Shown piece by piece: positions 1 through 12,046 of a stretch of DNA of 64,000 bases. The translations under genes were made by a program, and so were the position numbers. The stretch's first letter is position 1. Every line of letters starts with the position of its first letter. Below the pieces are notes generated by a model. That model worked only from the letters and a program-made list of their open reading frames with translations, did no database searches and had not been told where the DNA came from. This DNA is from Styela clava (Eukaryota; Chordata; Ascidiacea; Stolidobranchia; Styelidae). Where the stretch lies: contig NC_135262.1 of assembly GCF_964204865.1 (NCBI RefSeq), positions 14,322,001 to 14,386,000 of the forward strand. The letters are read 5' to 3'.

Positions 1-457
1 TGTCTCATGTCTACTTTTGAGAGCATTTATTGTTGATTTTTCTGCTTTCATTATTTTCACGTTAGATGAATTTTTATTTTTGAAAACTACTTTATCCCTT
101 TTTTAATTTTTTACTCCAATATAGCATTCCAGAATGAAACTGTAAATGTACCGTCCATAAAAACATTTAAATTTTTATTATACATATTGCAAAATTCATA
201 TCAATTGACATGTCAGACAAACAGGCTCTGAAATCTGGTAAAAAGAGATAATAATCAGGGTATTGCAGATGCATACCCCCATCTTCATTATTAACGCAAT
301 AACAGCAATAACCAACTAACCAACTCCACAAATACTCTTTGTCTTAAAATGATGTTCTGTGATATTTGAAGGTATTTTTCACCATGAACAACTATTTAGA
401 TTGGTAAACTCAGTATTATACAGTGACTACAAAAATGTATGTGTTGTCGTTTTATAG
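1..457. other. Intron of paralog A (left edge)
   Basis: This AT-rich sequence ends in a splice acceptor (TTTATAG at 451-457). It should be the intron splitting a CCP domain, because the first exon seen is the second half of a CCP. I see no first-half CCP exon here, so that exon lies off the left edge. Confidence 0.6.
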
Positions 458-3400
458 ATATACCTGTTCAGGCGGTTATTTGCTCGATGGACTAACAAGC
501 ATCACTTGTATTGGCCCAGTCGACTCCGCATATTGGGACGGAAAGCCCCCTGGATGCAACCGTATGTAGTTTTACTACAATAAGTGTAAATTAATCACAT
601 TTATAAAAATGAAATGAACTTATATAATAAGTTGAACTGAAATATAACTACCACAAACATAGAACGATTTAAATTTGAATGTTTCTTTACACTCTGTACC
701 AAACATGATGTGGTAATACTGACTTTTGTGAAGATTTGTTAGTAAATCATGTATGTTGAGTTGACATTTCAGCTTTTAACTCCATGGTTTATATCTTTTA
801 ACAATTGAGTGTACTCCATTTCAAAGTTTTGATGATAAATTTGGAACACGATCCTGAGGTGAATAATACCCATGCATACACGATGTGAAGTATACAATAC
901 TTTATTGAAAATGTTTATTTACTACTCTATTTTATTTCCTATATCATTTTGGTTGAGTTTTCAGAAAAACAACTAAAAAAACTCTTCATTTTCAGCCATA
1001 TGCGAGGATTTGACCTTTGCAGGCGAAATAACTTGTACGGCAGGCCCCCCAGTCCCTCCTCCTCATGCATGCACGTGAGTTATTTATTATAGTGTTTATT
1101 TGCACTTCCATTTGATAGTTTTAAACTTTGCTTTGAACCAACCGTTATTTAAAAGAATGAGAGATGCACATATTTTGATACATTGTCCAGACTTCACATT
1201 TTTTTCTGCACAAACTGTAATCTAGATCCGAATATCATTTCAGTATATTTATATATATATATGATAATAAATTATTCTTTAGTTTCAAATGCCCGAAAGG
1301 AGAAGAAATAGTGTCAGGAGAACGTATTATTATGTGCCAAGAAGATGGACAATGGTCTGCAGCTGTACCTACATGTAAAGGTATTCGATTTGCGTGTTGG
1401 CATAGTGTTTTGCTTTTAATGATGCTACATTACCGCCCATAATACTGACGAGGACATTAGTTTTGTGTGTATAAGATGCACCGCTCTTATTTGTGTATCG
1501 TATATGACAAATTCTATTAATGAAAAAATTTCCATTGCACAAATAAAACATATTGCGCCAGTTAACATTAAGTACCGTATATGCTCGTTTTGCCACCCGA
1601 TCTTGATTTAAGGGCCTGGTTGAATAGCCGCCCGTGTGAACAGAACATAAAAATAAATAAGGGCCGGTGCTTGAATATCCGCCCGATGTTAAAGCTGATT
1701 TTTCAGTGGTAGAGAACAATAGGAAGTAAGAAGCGCTTTTGTCTCAACGCTGTTGAATTTTAAGCGCTGGTAGATAACACTACGCCTTAGGCGTCTAATT
1801 ACATAACAGATAGCATTGATTACGTAACACCGTGGTTTCGCTCCAATGTATGATTTACACTAAATATAAATATAAAATTATTAGTTTTTTTATGAGATAT
1901 GTTATTTGATTTCAATATTATCGTAATGTTAATTTATTGTGAATTATCATTTACAGCCAGGATGTGCCAGCCACTGACGTTTCCTGATGGTAGCGTTGTT
2001 TGTGAACCAAACAACTATGATTACGAGACAACGTGCAGGTGACATATTTAATATTACTGGCGTTGGCCAGTATTACAAAATAAAATTTCTTAAAGCTTAG
2101 ATTTTCTACCAGCTGAGCTGGGATTAAAATTGATCGGGGGGTTTTATCTTTAATCATTTTTATCTCTACATTTTGCATAGGAATACGCGTTCTTGATTGC
2201 CATTTTTTTTTTTATAATAGCCTGATTAACTTCCCAAGTTTACTGACTAATAATGCTTAATACATCAATAGGAATCTTTCTAAGTAAACTTGAAATTGAC
2301 ATAATGACAATTGCAGAAGCGTGTTACAGATCAAAATAATGAATATTTTCTTAGTGAAGTTCTTTTATATATTCTAGCCCAGGGGTGGGCAACCTTTTTC
2401 GGCTCGCGTGCACAAACCGGCTAAATTTAACGACAAAATTCTTCCGCGTGCCGATCAAGATTAAAAACAATGCCTTGTTACTTTTAAAGCAAAAATACAC
2501 AATAATAAACCTTCTAAACATGTAAGCTACAGACAGATTCACTATTCGGGAAAGTATCAGCCCGACAAATAGATTTGATTACTTTTCTTATTCTATATAA
2601 GCAAAGACTTCTTCTGCTGCATTACCGTTGATGGAGATTTTATTGGGATTATATTTTGTAACTTTCATAGAAATATACGAACTACTGGTTATATTTCTTT
2701 TAAAATCAATTTATTTCAGCAACTTAGCAAGTAACTCTAACCAACAGGGGTTGTACAACCGTAGTAGTATATATTTACGGTACAACTTCATAAATCAATC
2801 AGAAAGGAAGAAAAATAGTGGCACAGACGAACTATATATTACGTAACAATGCACCCCCAATGAATGCTGTGTCTCGTCACAATTCGTCGAGAGCTAACTC
2901 AGTTGTCACGTCATAATATATTTCTTTGTAGCCACATGTCATGAAAAGACAAAAAAGGGGTTTAAAATTTTAAATGAATACAGATTGTTAACAAACGATA
3001 ATGAATAAACAAACACCGAGTTTCATCAGATAAATCAGAGCCACCAAACCTTCTTATCTGAAAAAGAATGATCTCGTTTATGAGTCCTCGCTCTCGTTCC
3101 GAATAAATGGGCTCGCGTGCCAAGTTTGGCACGAGCGCCAGGGGTTGCCCACCCCTGTTCTAGCCTATCCCGATACGAGCCCACAACACGAACTTTCAAG
3201 TTACACGAAAAAAACTAACATGCATTGATAGTAACTACAGTATAATACTAACTAATCTTTTTTATTTTTTCACTAGTTTTGAGTGCCCTATGGGTTACGA
3301 ACCTGACATACCTGGACTGACAATGACATGTGAACTGGACAAAACATGGTCCGGCAGTATGCCATCTTCGTGTGACCGTAAGTAGAAAATTTGAAACACA

Positions 3401-6400
3401 TACTATAAATAGCAATTGTAGGTGCTAGGGTTGACAAGTCCGGAATTGAGTGACCTACATATTTTCGCGCACACCAAGACATCATTTGCCTTTGTTTTAT
3501 GATTTTGCTATGAAGAATATTCTTTGTTCATGAGAGATTAGGCAAGAAAAGTATTCAACGAATTCGCCGTTGCTTGATGACTTGATCACGAGCAACTCTT
3601 AAAATGCGGCTAAAAGGGATGGACAAGGAGTACCGTCGACAAAACTGCAATATCCAACTATCCTGTGTTACACAACATCAATTATAATAGAATACATAGA
3701 TACCGTTTCATTGTTTTTAGCTGTCGACTGTGGTCCATACGAAGAAGTAGAAGGTGGCAGCGCATCCTGCGATGATGGTACAACATACGAAAAAGTTTGC
3801 AGGTTGCTTTAAATTTATTATGTTACTCCTTCTTCGTATTTTATTTCTATTTATCTTTTTGTTGATTACTGAAAGCTTACGGTGGGTCTTATAATTTTGT
3901 AAAGCAATGCACTTTAAATGCCTATAGTATTACTATTGATAAAATAATTTCGTTGGTAATGGAATTGGGGTGATCCCGAAGTATTCGTACCAAGATGGCG
4001 CACGACCTCAACATAGTATGTGTACCGTGGTAGGGTTATGCAGATTGTGCGTCATCTTGGTACGAATACTTCCGGAGCGCCGGAATTGGTATATTTATAC
4101 TAAATTTCATAATTGTAACTATGTCGATATTTCTTTGAAAAAATTGTTTGAGTATCAGACATCTCACTGCGTACTAGAACTAACATTTTGGATGAAATAA
4201 TTAGATTGTATTTCTGCAAACATAAAATAATACTTTTTTGTACTCAGTGTCGTGTGTGACGTGGGTTACAAACCAAAGCAATCTACTTCGGAATGTATGT
4301 TCGATGGAGAATGGAGCCAACCTCCCCTGGAATGCTCTAGTAAGCCTGGTTTTAATTTAAATAATCTTGCATTGCAATTTTCTAAAATCAAAAACTCTAT
4401 ATTAGGTATTAGTGAGTTGATATCCAGTTACCTGAGTGCATTGCTGTTATAACAAATTCTGTAGTGTAGCGAATGTGGATATAACTATGCACTATAATGT
4501 TATTTAACCCATTTGTATTAATAGTATTTAAGTTCAATATTCAGCGCCCAATTTCCTTGGTAAAGACTATCGCGACAAGCGAAAAGCCTGGGCAATACGT
4601 TTATTGTATCGAGCAATTTGCTACGTGTTTCCGGGTTTACGTCCGGGAGTGAAAATATAAGATTTTTCAAGTTTTGTGTGGATTAATGTTTTTGGATTTC
4701 GACCGTATAACTGTAATGAGGTTCAATTGTATATTTCAATATATCAGTTTGGATTCAATTCGATTGTGCAAATTTACAATTTTGCGGACATCTGGCATTA
4801 TAATATACGGGGCTACTTCACTAAACGCCGTGAAGTAGTTCTAGTTGGCGTGGCATAACCATTTTCGCATATGTCATTTCTACCCTCCACCTGATTACGT
4901 CATCCAAAAATTAAATCACCTCAACGTCACAGTGACGAAATAAGATTCGTCAAAGTATACGAATCATCGTACAAAATGCGCAGACGAACAACTCGAAATC
5001 AAGCAAGCTATTTCTCTCGTTTTCCGCGTAACGATCCCTATATAAGATATCGCTAACGCGCGTTAGCGAGTGCGTTATTGTCGGCGGAGATGCCATTTCG
5101 AGCAATGGCTTGCCTTTTTTGGCAAGCTCTATGGCGTGATTGTGACGTCGTAGTGACGTAATCTTTGGATGACGTAGCCAGGTGAGGGTTAGGAATAACA
5201 TATGCAAAAATGCCCCCCCCCCCCCCCCACATAGGCCTATAGTACCGAATCACAACACCTACAAAAGATATTCCGTGTGAAACACCTCAATATATACTTG
5301 AAATTTCTTTACTTTATCAGAAATCAAGTGCGGCGCTCTCGATTTTAGCAATCAACCTGGAACAATTTATTGTGACCCCCCTGATCTTGGTTATGATAGT
5401 ACTTGTAGGTAAGTAACAGAAACATTATTATTTTAGTTAAACTACCTAACAAAATAGGCTATAGTTTTGCTCTGTATCCAAAAATAATTATTTCTATTTT
5501 TAATATTTTCTTGATTTTAATTGTTCAAGTTTTACTTGTGACGATGGATACGAATTGACGGGAAAGGCAGTTTTAAAATGCCAGGAAAGTGAAGAATGGG
5601 ATGGTATTGTACCGACATGCAAGGGTATTTATATACATGTTCTTTATTTTTTAGTGTTAAATAAGTTGATAAGTTGATAAAAGCTTCGTAACCCCTTACT
5701 CCTTACTATGCTTATGTCTGAACAATTACGATATATCATCAATCCGACAATCATAGAAGTGTTTGAATTAAAATACATATGAGCTCTCCATAGAATCATA
5801 AAACCAATTTGTGTAATGAACAACAAAGAAAATTATGTATAGATAAAAGATAACAAAGCAAATTATTATAGTAATCGAGATTGGTTTTAGACGTTTTTTG
5901 TTCATCCCTGTCTTTTGATGATGGAACTGTTAAGTGCACAGAAAAAAACGAATATAGCAGCACGTGCATGTAAGTATAAATTAATGCATTGTCTCGTCGT
6001 TTTTGTGGATTATTGCTTTCGACACCTTTTAAATTTTCAAGATATTAGGCAAATATCACGACTTTGTTAGGCTTGCATTTCATTGAGACAAGCTTGATTT
6101 CATTTCTTAATTAAAAATTGATTAACAATTATACAGAATTCGTCACAATGTTTACAGATTTTTGCATGTATGGATGACTACATAAATACAGAACCAACTA
6201 TTTGGGAAATTAGAAACTTGTGTGAATGCATATATATATATATATATGTGGAACAATTTTTAAAATACAATCATTTAATCATATTATTTTTTAAGAATGG
6301 TATTACAAAAAACAATTTTGTAATCTAGTCTATTACACATCGATTGTAAAACAAATTTCTTTTTAAAATTGATTAATATAATCTATTATTTAAATTGAAT

Positions 6401-9400
6401 TTAGTTAACAGCTGGTGTTGATTCTGATAATATAGATGTTTTATGTTTCTATCAAGAAACCCAAAATTTGTATTTTGTATTTCCAATTTACATGGCATTT
6501 TGGATAAAGGTAAGTGATCAAATACAAATAGTTTTCAAAGCCTACCAACTCGCGTTATGTAATTACTAATAAGCACTGTGAAAGCAATCCACGACTACAA
6601 CCAATTGTGTATTGTTTTTGAAAAGGTTCACGTGCAGTTTTCCACTCACACTCTATGGAGCTGAAGAGATAACCTGTTTAGCCAGCGGAGAATGGTCTAA
6701 TCCAGTACCAGAATGCAAGAGTAAGTACTATGCTAATTTACTAATAACTTGGCCCGGGGTTCCAGCACACAGGGCAATTTTATTTCATTTGTGTATGAAT
6801 TGAAGAAATATGCTTTTCGGAGTCAGTCATCTTAAGATCTGGAAGTAAGGCGTAGGTATCCTTACAACCTTCATTGGAATAATGTTTAGCAAGGTCCAAG
6901 ATAATGTTTCTGTCATAGTGGGTTGACTCAATCTATTTGATGTTTAATCTAATTATAATCTCATATGGTATTAATTATTGGCATTTTGCGCTTCCACACT
7001 GAAGTTGTTTGGGTTACATCTCTTGTCAGTGGTGGTCAGAGTCGTTATTTGTTTAGAGAAACAAAAACATTTCTGAAAAATTACCTTGCTTTGGTAAAAG
7101 AAATCATGTCGTAAACTTTTTGTCAAATAAATATTTTTCGATGCTTTTATCTCTGTGTCTGAATGCATTGAAGATGTTGCTACCGGATATCCTATACCAC
7201 TTCTCCCATTTCACTTTGAAATTCCATTTCACTTAGAAATTCCATTCGTGATTTGATACTATACCCTTCATGTACAGTTCTATTTTTTCATTTTGCTGTA
7301 AAAATAAACCACAGTAATTAGCCTACTTAATGTGTGGTTTTGCAGTGTTTGATCCCAAGTGTGAAGATGCACTCGATCCTCTAGCTTGTGCTGATAATTG
7401 TAACAACAATCTTGACTGTGATGAATCCGAAGTTTGTTGTCAAAGTTCGTGTGGACTTACATGCAAAAAAATCAAGGTTTCTTCCAAAAAGCCCTTACTC
7501 AGTAAGTAAAACGTCAATTCGGTATTTATCTTTTTGTGTTCTTTACTATAAAATGCAATTGAAAATGGCTCGCAACGCAGAAACGTTAATCTGATTTGAT
7601 TGTGCTCAATTTTTTTTTAAATAAATGCTTAAATATTTTTTTAAATTGATGTAGTTTTTGAGACTTAAATTAAATTTATGTATGTAACCAATAATGCATC
7701 TGAGACTCTGAAGAGCAAACCAATGGTATATATATTTACTGAAAATCTTATGTCTTCCGACTCTCTTGCCACTTATTAATATCAATATCATGATTAAATG
7801 ATGTATAGCAGCTAAACTTTGATTTAAGAGCCAAATGTAACAAGCTTTCAGATAAAACAACGCAAGTTAAAATGTCTCTGAATTACCTCATATACGAGGT
7901 GATCTCATATGTATACATCACAAACTTCACAGGAAGTTTGGATTCAAATTCATCCGATTCATTTCTCCTGCGAACTGACCTTTGCGTTTATTTTGTGTTA
8001 GCCCTAGTTTATCGCGCCAAGCGAAACTAGGTTTATGAAAATAAATAGATATAATAATATAAATTCTAACTGAATTATAACATATTTCTTTTTTATAAAT
8101 TTCAGATTTAGATAAAAATGCATTGCTTGGTCTATTGCTGGCTTCTTCCATGAAGCGCCCCGGACCAGTATGCCCAAGATGTGATAGAAATTTTAATGCA
8201 TGTTATTATTCAACTTGTCCAAGATATCTCAATGCGTTTTGTGGAACAGGCTGCAATGGATGTACAGCACATTACTATAACCCCTATAATAAGAAAGAAA
8301 GTATTCATTGTAAGTGACTGGTTCTATGTTTTTCTAACTTATTTTATTTGTATAAAGAGTTATTTCTAATGGATTTATGTACGTTAGCTTTGCATGATTG
8401 CATTTGTGACGACATTCCCACAAACGTGACATCAATTATATATAGCTGAAATTTGGTCCTGTGTGTTAAAAAATAAAGATTATCTTTTTTTCCGTCAGTC
8501 CAGCCTATGAAGCCATGGGAAATGTTTTATGTCTGTAAAATATATTTGTGTTCAGTGCAATTCTGTAACTACTTTAGCTTATTTTATCATATTGTAACTG
8601 CTCAGGTGGTTGTCCACCTCACACTCCACCAAACCCAAATTGTGCTGGATATATGTGTAACGGAGTTGGATGTGCAAACTTCCCACAAGCTCAGTGTCGT
8701 GTGTACGGTTGCGGACCAACATGCTATTTACAGTTTTTCGATCGATTTGGACGAAGAGTACAGTGCAGAGAAGAAGGTATTTATTTTGTCTTCGTCTCAA
8801 CTTAAAGTTATTGGAACCAGTATATACAAATATCCTCCATTATATATAACTTACCTGTTTTGACTTGACTTCAAATGACGAAGTATGCTTTTCCGCCCAC
8901 GCAGTTGTTACAATTGTATTTTTTTGCATAAAATTACAGATGTATTCAGCGGTAATCAGAAACCTTTACATAAAATTTTTAATAATTAATATATTTTTAC
9001 TCTTATAATATAACCAACTCAACGTCAACTTTAGGATAAAACTATTATTGTATTGTCTCCTAATTCGGCAAATGTTTAAGTTGACTTTGCGTACCCATGC
9101 AACATTATTAAATTAAACCACAATAGAGTGTTAAAAGATGAATGCATTCGGTAACGTTTCGTTCTAGAAATAATGCTCAAATGATTGAAAAGATTTCAAT
9201 ATTTTTGTGCTATTGTGCAATTTGTTCATTTCTATTTATAATATATTTTTTCAAATCTGGTTTTATAACTGTATTATATTTTATATTTAGCAACTTGTCA
9301 GCCTGGAATAAACGCGGTTGGTCTTTGTAGCAGAGGATGCCTTGTTGCTTCTTGTCCAAAGTATCCCACAGCTCATTGTCGAGTCCGGTGCCCTGGATGT

Positions 9401-9466
9401 CCTCCTGAATTCTACGACCAAAAGACCAATCGGCCCATTGTTGATTGCAATCAATATAATGGGTAA
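458..9466 (+). CDS. Paralog A: CCP-WAP-cysteine-rich mosaic protein (5' partial)
   Basis: Fifteen exons join in frame: 458-561, 996-1074, 1283-1380, 1957-2038, 3277-3377, 3721-3802, 4248-4339, 5321-5408, 5530-5624, 5891-5969, 6626-6720, 7346-7501, 8106-8309, 8606-8776 and 9291-9466 (TAA 9464-9466). They give about 566 visible residues. The first 11 exons encode 5.5 CCP/sushi domains. Each domain is one exon with two Cys (e.g. RMCQPLTF, ending in TTC) plus one exon of the type FxCxxGY...W...PxC. Exon 12 is a WAP domain (D-CDESEVCC-SSCGLTC). Exons 13-15 are three cysteine-rich modules. The exon order matches the last exons of paralog C one for one, so the missing 5' part probably holds a signal peptide, a CTLD and more CCPs (inference). 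No membrane segment is visible after the WAP, so secretion is likely. Function is unknown, with a binding or recognition role suggested by the domains. Confidence 0.86.
1575..1838. mobile_element. TA-flanked MITE, right-truncated copy
   Basis: It starts just after a TA with CCGTATATGCTCGTTTT. It then matches the copy at 42632 along about 260 bp (e.g. AACAGAACATAAAAATAAAT and the GCCTTAGGCGTC block), and both lose similarity after ACACCGTG. It lies in the intron between exons 3 and 4 of paralog A. No right terminal repeat is visible, so this copy is truncated. Confidence 0.7.
2380..3157. mobile_element. hAT-type non-autonomous element (778 bp)
   Basis: The left end CAGGGGTGGGCAACC and right end GGTTGCCCACCCCTG are inverted repeats. 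They are flanked by identical 8-bp target-site duplications TTCTAGCC (2372-2379 and 3158-3165). An 8-bp duplication and CAGGGG ends are typical of hAT elements. I recognise no transposase reading frame inside. It sits in the intron between exons 4 and 5 of paralog A. Confidence 0.92.
3969..4081. mobile_element. Palindromic MITE, copy 1 (113 bp)
   Basis: This nearly full-length inverted repeat has arms GAAGTATTCGTACCAAGATG and its complement. It is flanked by exact 8-bp duplications GGAATTGG (3961-3968 and 4082-4089). The ends read GG...CC rather than the usual CA(G) of hAT. A second copy is at 59443-59553. It lies in the intron between exons 6 and 7 of paralog A. Confidence 0.88.
4866..5211. 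mobile_element. Palindromic MITE with CG-rich centre
   Basis: The outer arms are imperfect inverted repeats (CGCATATGTCATTTCTACCC against the complement of GGGTTAGGAATAACATATGC). Inner parts also pair, such as the GACGTAATC and GATTACGTC blocks. Near the centre is a perfect 18-bp palindrome CGCTAACGCGCGTTAGCG (5051-5068). The exact boundaries and target-site duplication are unclear, and a poly(C) run follows directly. Confidence 0.7.
5213..5228. repeat. Poly(C) tract (16 C)
   Basis: An uninterrupted run of 16 C lies at the right edge of the palindromic element, in an intron of paralog A. Confidence 0.95.
7346..7501 (+). other. WAP-domain exon of paralog A
   Basis: A single exon carries the four-disulfide-core Cys pattern: CEDALDPLAC, then ADNC, LDC, EVCC, SSCGLTC. 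It closes with a basic linker (KKIKVSSKK). In known families WAP domains are often protease inhibitors or antimicrobial, and the sequence does not show which applies here. The same single-exon arrangement is found in B (24900-25055) and C (28670-28831). Confidence 0.85.
8106..9466 (+). other. Three cysteine-rich C-terminal modules of paralog A
   Basis: Each of three exons holds one module of the form C..C.......C(P).[YF]..A.C....C..C...[FY]Y. Examples are CPRYLNAFC-GTGCNGC, CANFPQAQC-VYGCGPTC followed by FFDRFGRRVQC, and CPKYPTAHC-VRCPGCPPEFYD. Short modules like this occur in other metazoan extracellular proteins, but I do not recognise a named family. The first module follows a hydrophobic stretch (LLGLLLASS) that is too short and too polar at its edges to call a membrane span. 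Confidence 0.75.
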
Positions 9467-9627
9467 TGTGGTTTTACAGTCGTTTCTGTTCTGCATCTGT
9501 TTTCTGTTTTCGGTGACTTGGTCTCAATACCACCTCACGTGAACCAGTTTTTCTATGAAAACAAATTCGCTCTGAAACAAATTTACTATTGGATTATTCA
9601 ACTTATTCATTAATAAGTGATATATTC

Positions 9628-9633
9628 AATAAA
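9628..9633 (+). terminator. Candidate poly(A) signal, paralog A
   Basis: AATAAA lies 162 bases after the stop codon of paralog A. It is the first canonical hexamer downstream. Confidence 0.5.
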
Positions 9634-11264
9634 TTGTATAATTTTATTGCACAAAGTTTACAATATATGAACATTTGGCAACTTATTACTGGGTGATATA
9701 TTGAACTCCGAGCGATCTAGAATTAAGAATATTTCCAACAAAGATTTTAAATAGCGCAAAGCAAATAGCACAACGTTGAGAGAAAGTTACGCTAAAAGAC
9801 AATTATATTTCTTTAAAATTTAATGAGGGAAATACGAAATAACGCAAATATAAGGTAAATAATTGAGAATAAATTAGTACAATTTTTTAGTACTTCCTGT
9901 GTGAAATACATATTTCAAGAAAGTGGAACCAGTTTAAACTTAAGAATAAACGAGGAAGGGAAAATGATACAGAAAACGAAATTTGCCGTCACCTAACGAT
10001 TGTAAAAAATACCACATAAACCAAGCTATATGGCGTAGAAGTCAAGAGGCGAAAAACAGCTTCACTAAGCGTTTTCAACAGTATATTGAAGGCTTGCATG
10101 CGCAGATTTTCTCGTTTTCCGTAGTTCGAGTTGGAGTCGAAATTTTAAACCGAGAATCCGAAGTTATTTTCCTCAATGCGGCATAAATGCGCATTCGCAT
10201 TTGCCAAGGTTAACAGAAGCGCACAGTGAGTCCTTGACGATGACTTTCGTAGGTGTATACCAATTTGCTAAAGAAGTTATATTACCCTCTTCCTTGGAAT
10301 ACTAAATTGTACAAAAACAATGAAACTGGATGCTATCACAAAAGTTTAACTTCGTCCATTTTGTAAATTTAAATTCCAGATTAGTGTAACATTAGTGTTG
10401 AATTATCGCGAAATAAAATAATAGATAATTCCGAGTCCTTTCCCTGTTGATAATAGGCAACCTTTTTGATACAGTTTTATTATATCAACTCAGGTCATAG
10501 GCAATTTTTCTGTAATTTTCAATTATTTTTAATCGTATAGCTTTGAGCTTGAGCCATTAAATCGGTGATTTGTATTTTTAACATAATGCGATAATCAATG
10601 TTCAATTTTTAAACCCCACTAATTGCCACATGTGAAAGATTAATTATTTAATTATAGTCCCAATTAATGGCATAATCAGAGTCTCGAACTTGACCATGAA
10701 AGAATCTGTTTATCAATTAGTAATCTGTTGACAGTCATGCATGAACCGTATATTTCCAGGCGTCATTAACTGAGGATAAAAGTAGTAGATCAATCACCCA
10801 TTATCGATAATATATCACGATATCGTCGTCCATCTTTGGTCTGGTGTTAAATCCGTTGGTTACAGTTGATAATTTTACCATAAACAGACTTACGTAATTC
10901 AAAACTGGGGCCTAGTATGCCCCGCAGGCGAAAACGCTCCAATGTAAAGTACCGGACGAAGGATTAACTTAAATACACTAATAATGATGGTAACAGACAT
11001 TTATATTAAGTTTGCTTCACAGTCTGAGCGTATTTATTTGTTAATCAGCGAGGCATAATCTTTTACAAGCTTTACGTCAATCGTACGATTTAGATAGGCA
11101 TAAATACATTTTCCTTTGCAATTAATATTATTTGCGTTAAGGGAAGGTACAGGCATAAGATAGTATCGTTTTCCAGGCAACAACAGAAGTACAGAGTTTG
11201 TTCTGTTTGTCACTCTTGGCGAGACGCGGTTAATATAATTAGAGGCATAGTAATGTGTATAGAG
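9634..11264. other. Intergenic, no gene recognised
   Basis: This gap lies between the 3' end of paralog A and the hAT element at 11265. One 67-codon open frame (9983-10186, +) has no recognisable motif or splice context. I see nothing else. Confidence 0.6.
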
Positions 11265-12038
11265 CAGTGGTTCACAAACTTTTTAGAGTTGGGACCCACT
11301 ATTTATTACCACAGCTTATGGCGACCCATTTAACTTTTTATGTCATAACACAGAACACAGCAATGGCTAATCATTGCAAAACTACCGTATTTCCTCGAAA
11401 ATAAGACCTGGCCTGAAAATAAGACCTAATTTGAGTTTTCAAAATGATTTTAATTAAACCCTACCCTTAAAATAAATTTAAAATGTGTGGGAGAGGAAAG
11501 GTTCAATGACCTGAGGTAAGGTGAAGATCACATTACTATTCAAGATTGTGTGATGTCACAATTTTGGTATAGGAAATACAAATAAAAACATTGGATGTCG
11601 GTTTTATATAATGTTTTTGAAAAATCTCGTGATTTTTTACAATGTAATTTTATTTTTGATGAATGAGCACAAAAGACCTCTTCCAATAAAAACCATGGTG
11701 TTATTCTTCAAAGAAAATAAATCTAAACCATGTCTAAATTTTGGGGAAACACGGTAAGAAGTGCTGTACAAAACTGCTATGCGTAAAAAAGCCACATAGT
11801 CATCCTTTGTATAGCAAATTTTTGTCCCTTTGAGAAGATCGTAAAAAGGAAACTTTCACAGATTATAATTTAAATTCAATTTAATTTATTTTGTTTTTTT
11901 GAAGATCTACGTATTCAAGTCGCCACCGATCCTAATAACCAGTAAAATTAATCAAAACTTTCTTCATCTTTTTACGACCCACTAAGATTCCTTTTGCGAC
12001 CTACCAGTTGGTCGCGACCCATAGTTTGGGAACCGCTG
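11265..12038. mobile_element. hAT-type non-autonomous element (774 bp)
   Basis: The left end CAGTGGTTCACAAACTTTT and the complement of the right end CAGCGGTTCCCAAACTATG are terminal inverted repeats. They are flanked by exact 8-bp duplications GTATAGAG (11257-11264 and 12039-12046). A second TA-flanked element is nested inside (11385-11754). No transposase frame is visible. Confidence 0.92.
11385..11754. mobile_element. Nested TA-flanked MITE (370 bp)
   Basis: The left end CCGTATTTCCTCGAAAAT and the complement of the right end CCGTGTTTCCCCAAAATTT are inverted repeats. They are flanked by TA on both sides, inside the hAT element. The ends resemble those of the element at 42632 (both begin CCGTAT), but the interiors differ. 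Confidence 0.75.
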
Positions 12039-12046
12039 GTATAGAG

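Noticed and set aside
8507..8863. 118-codon frame overlapping exon 14 of paralog A
   Set aside because: It reads the exon in a wrong frame. The correct frame gives the cysteine-rich module with conserved splice phases. The frame at 27971-28252 (minus) is the same shadow in paralog C.
9983..10186. 67-codon plus-strand frame downstream of paralog A
   Set aside because: It has no homology that I recognise, no splice context, and a length expected by chance.
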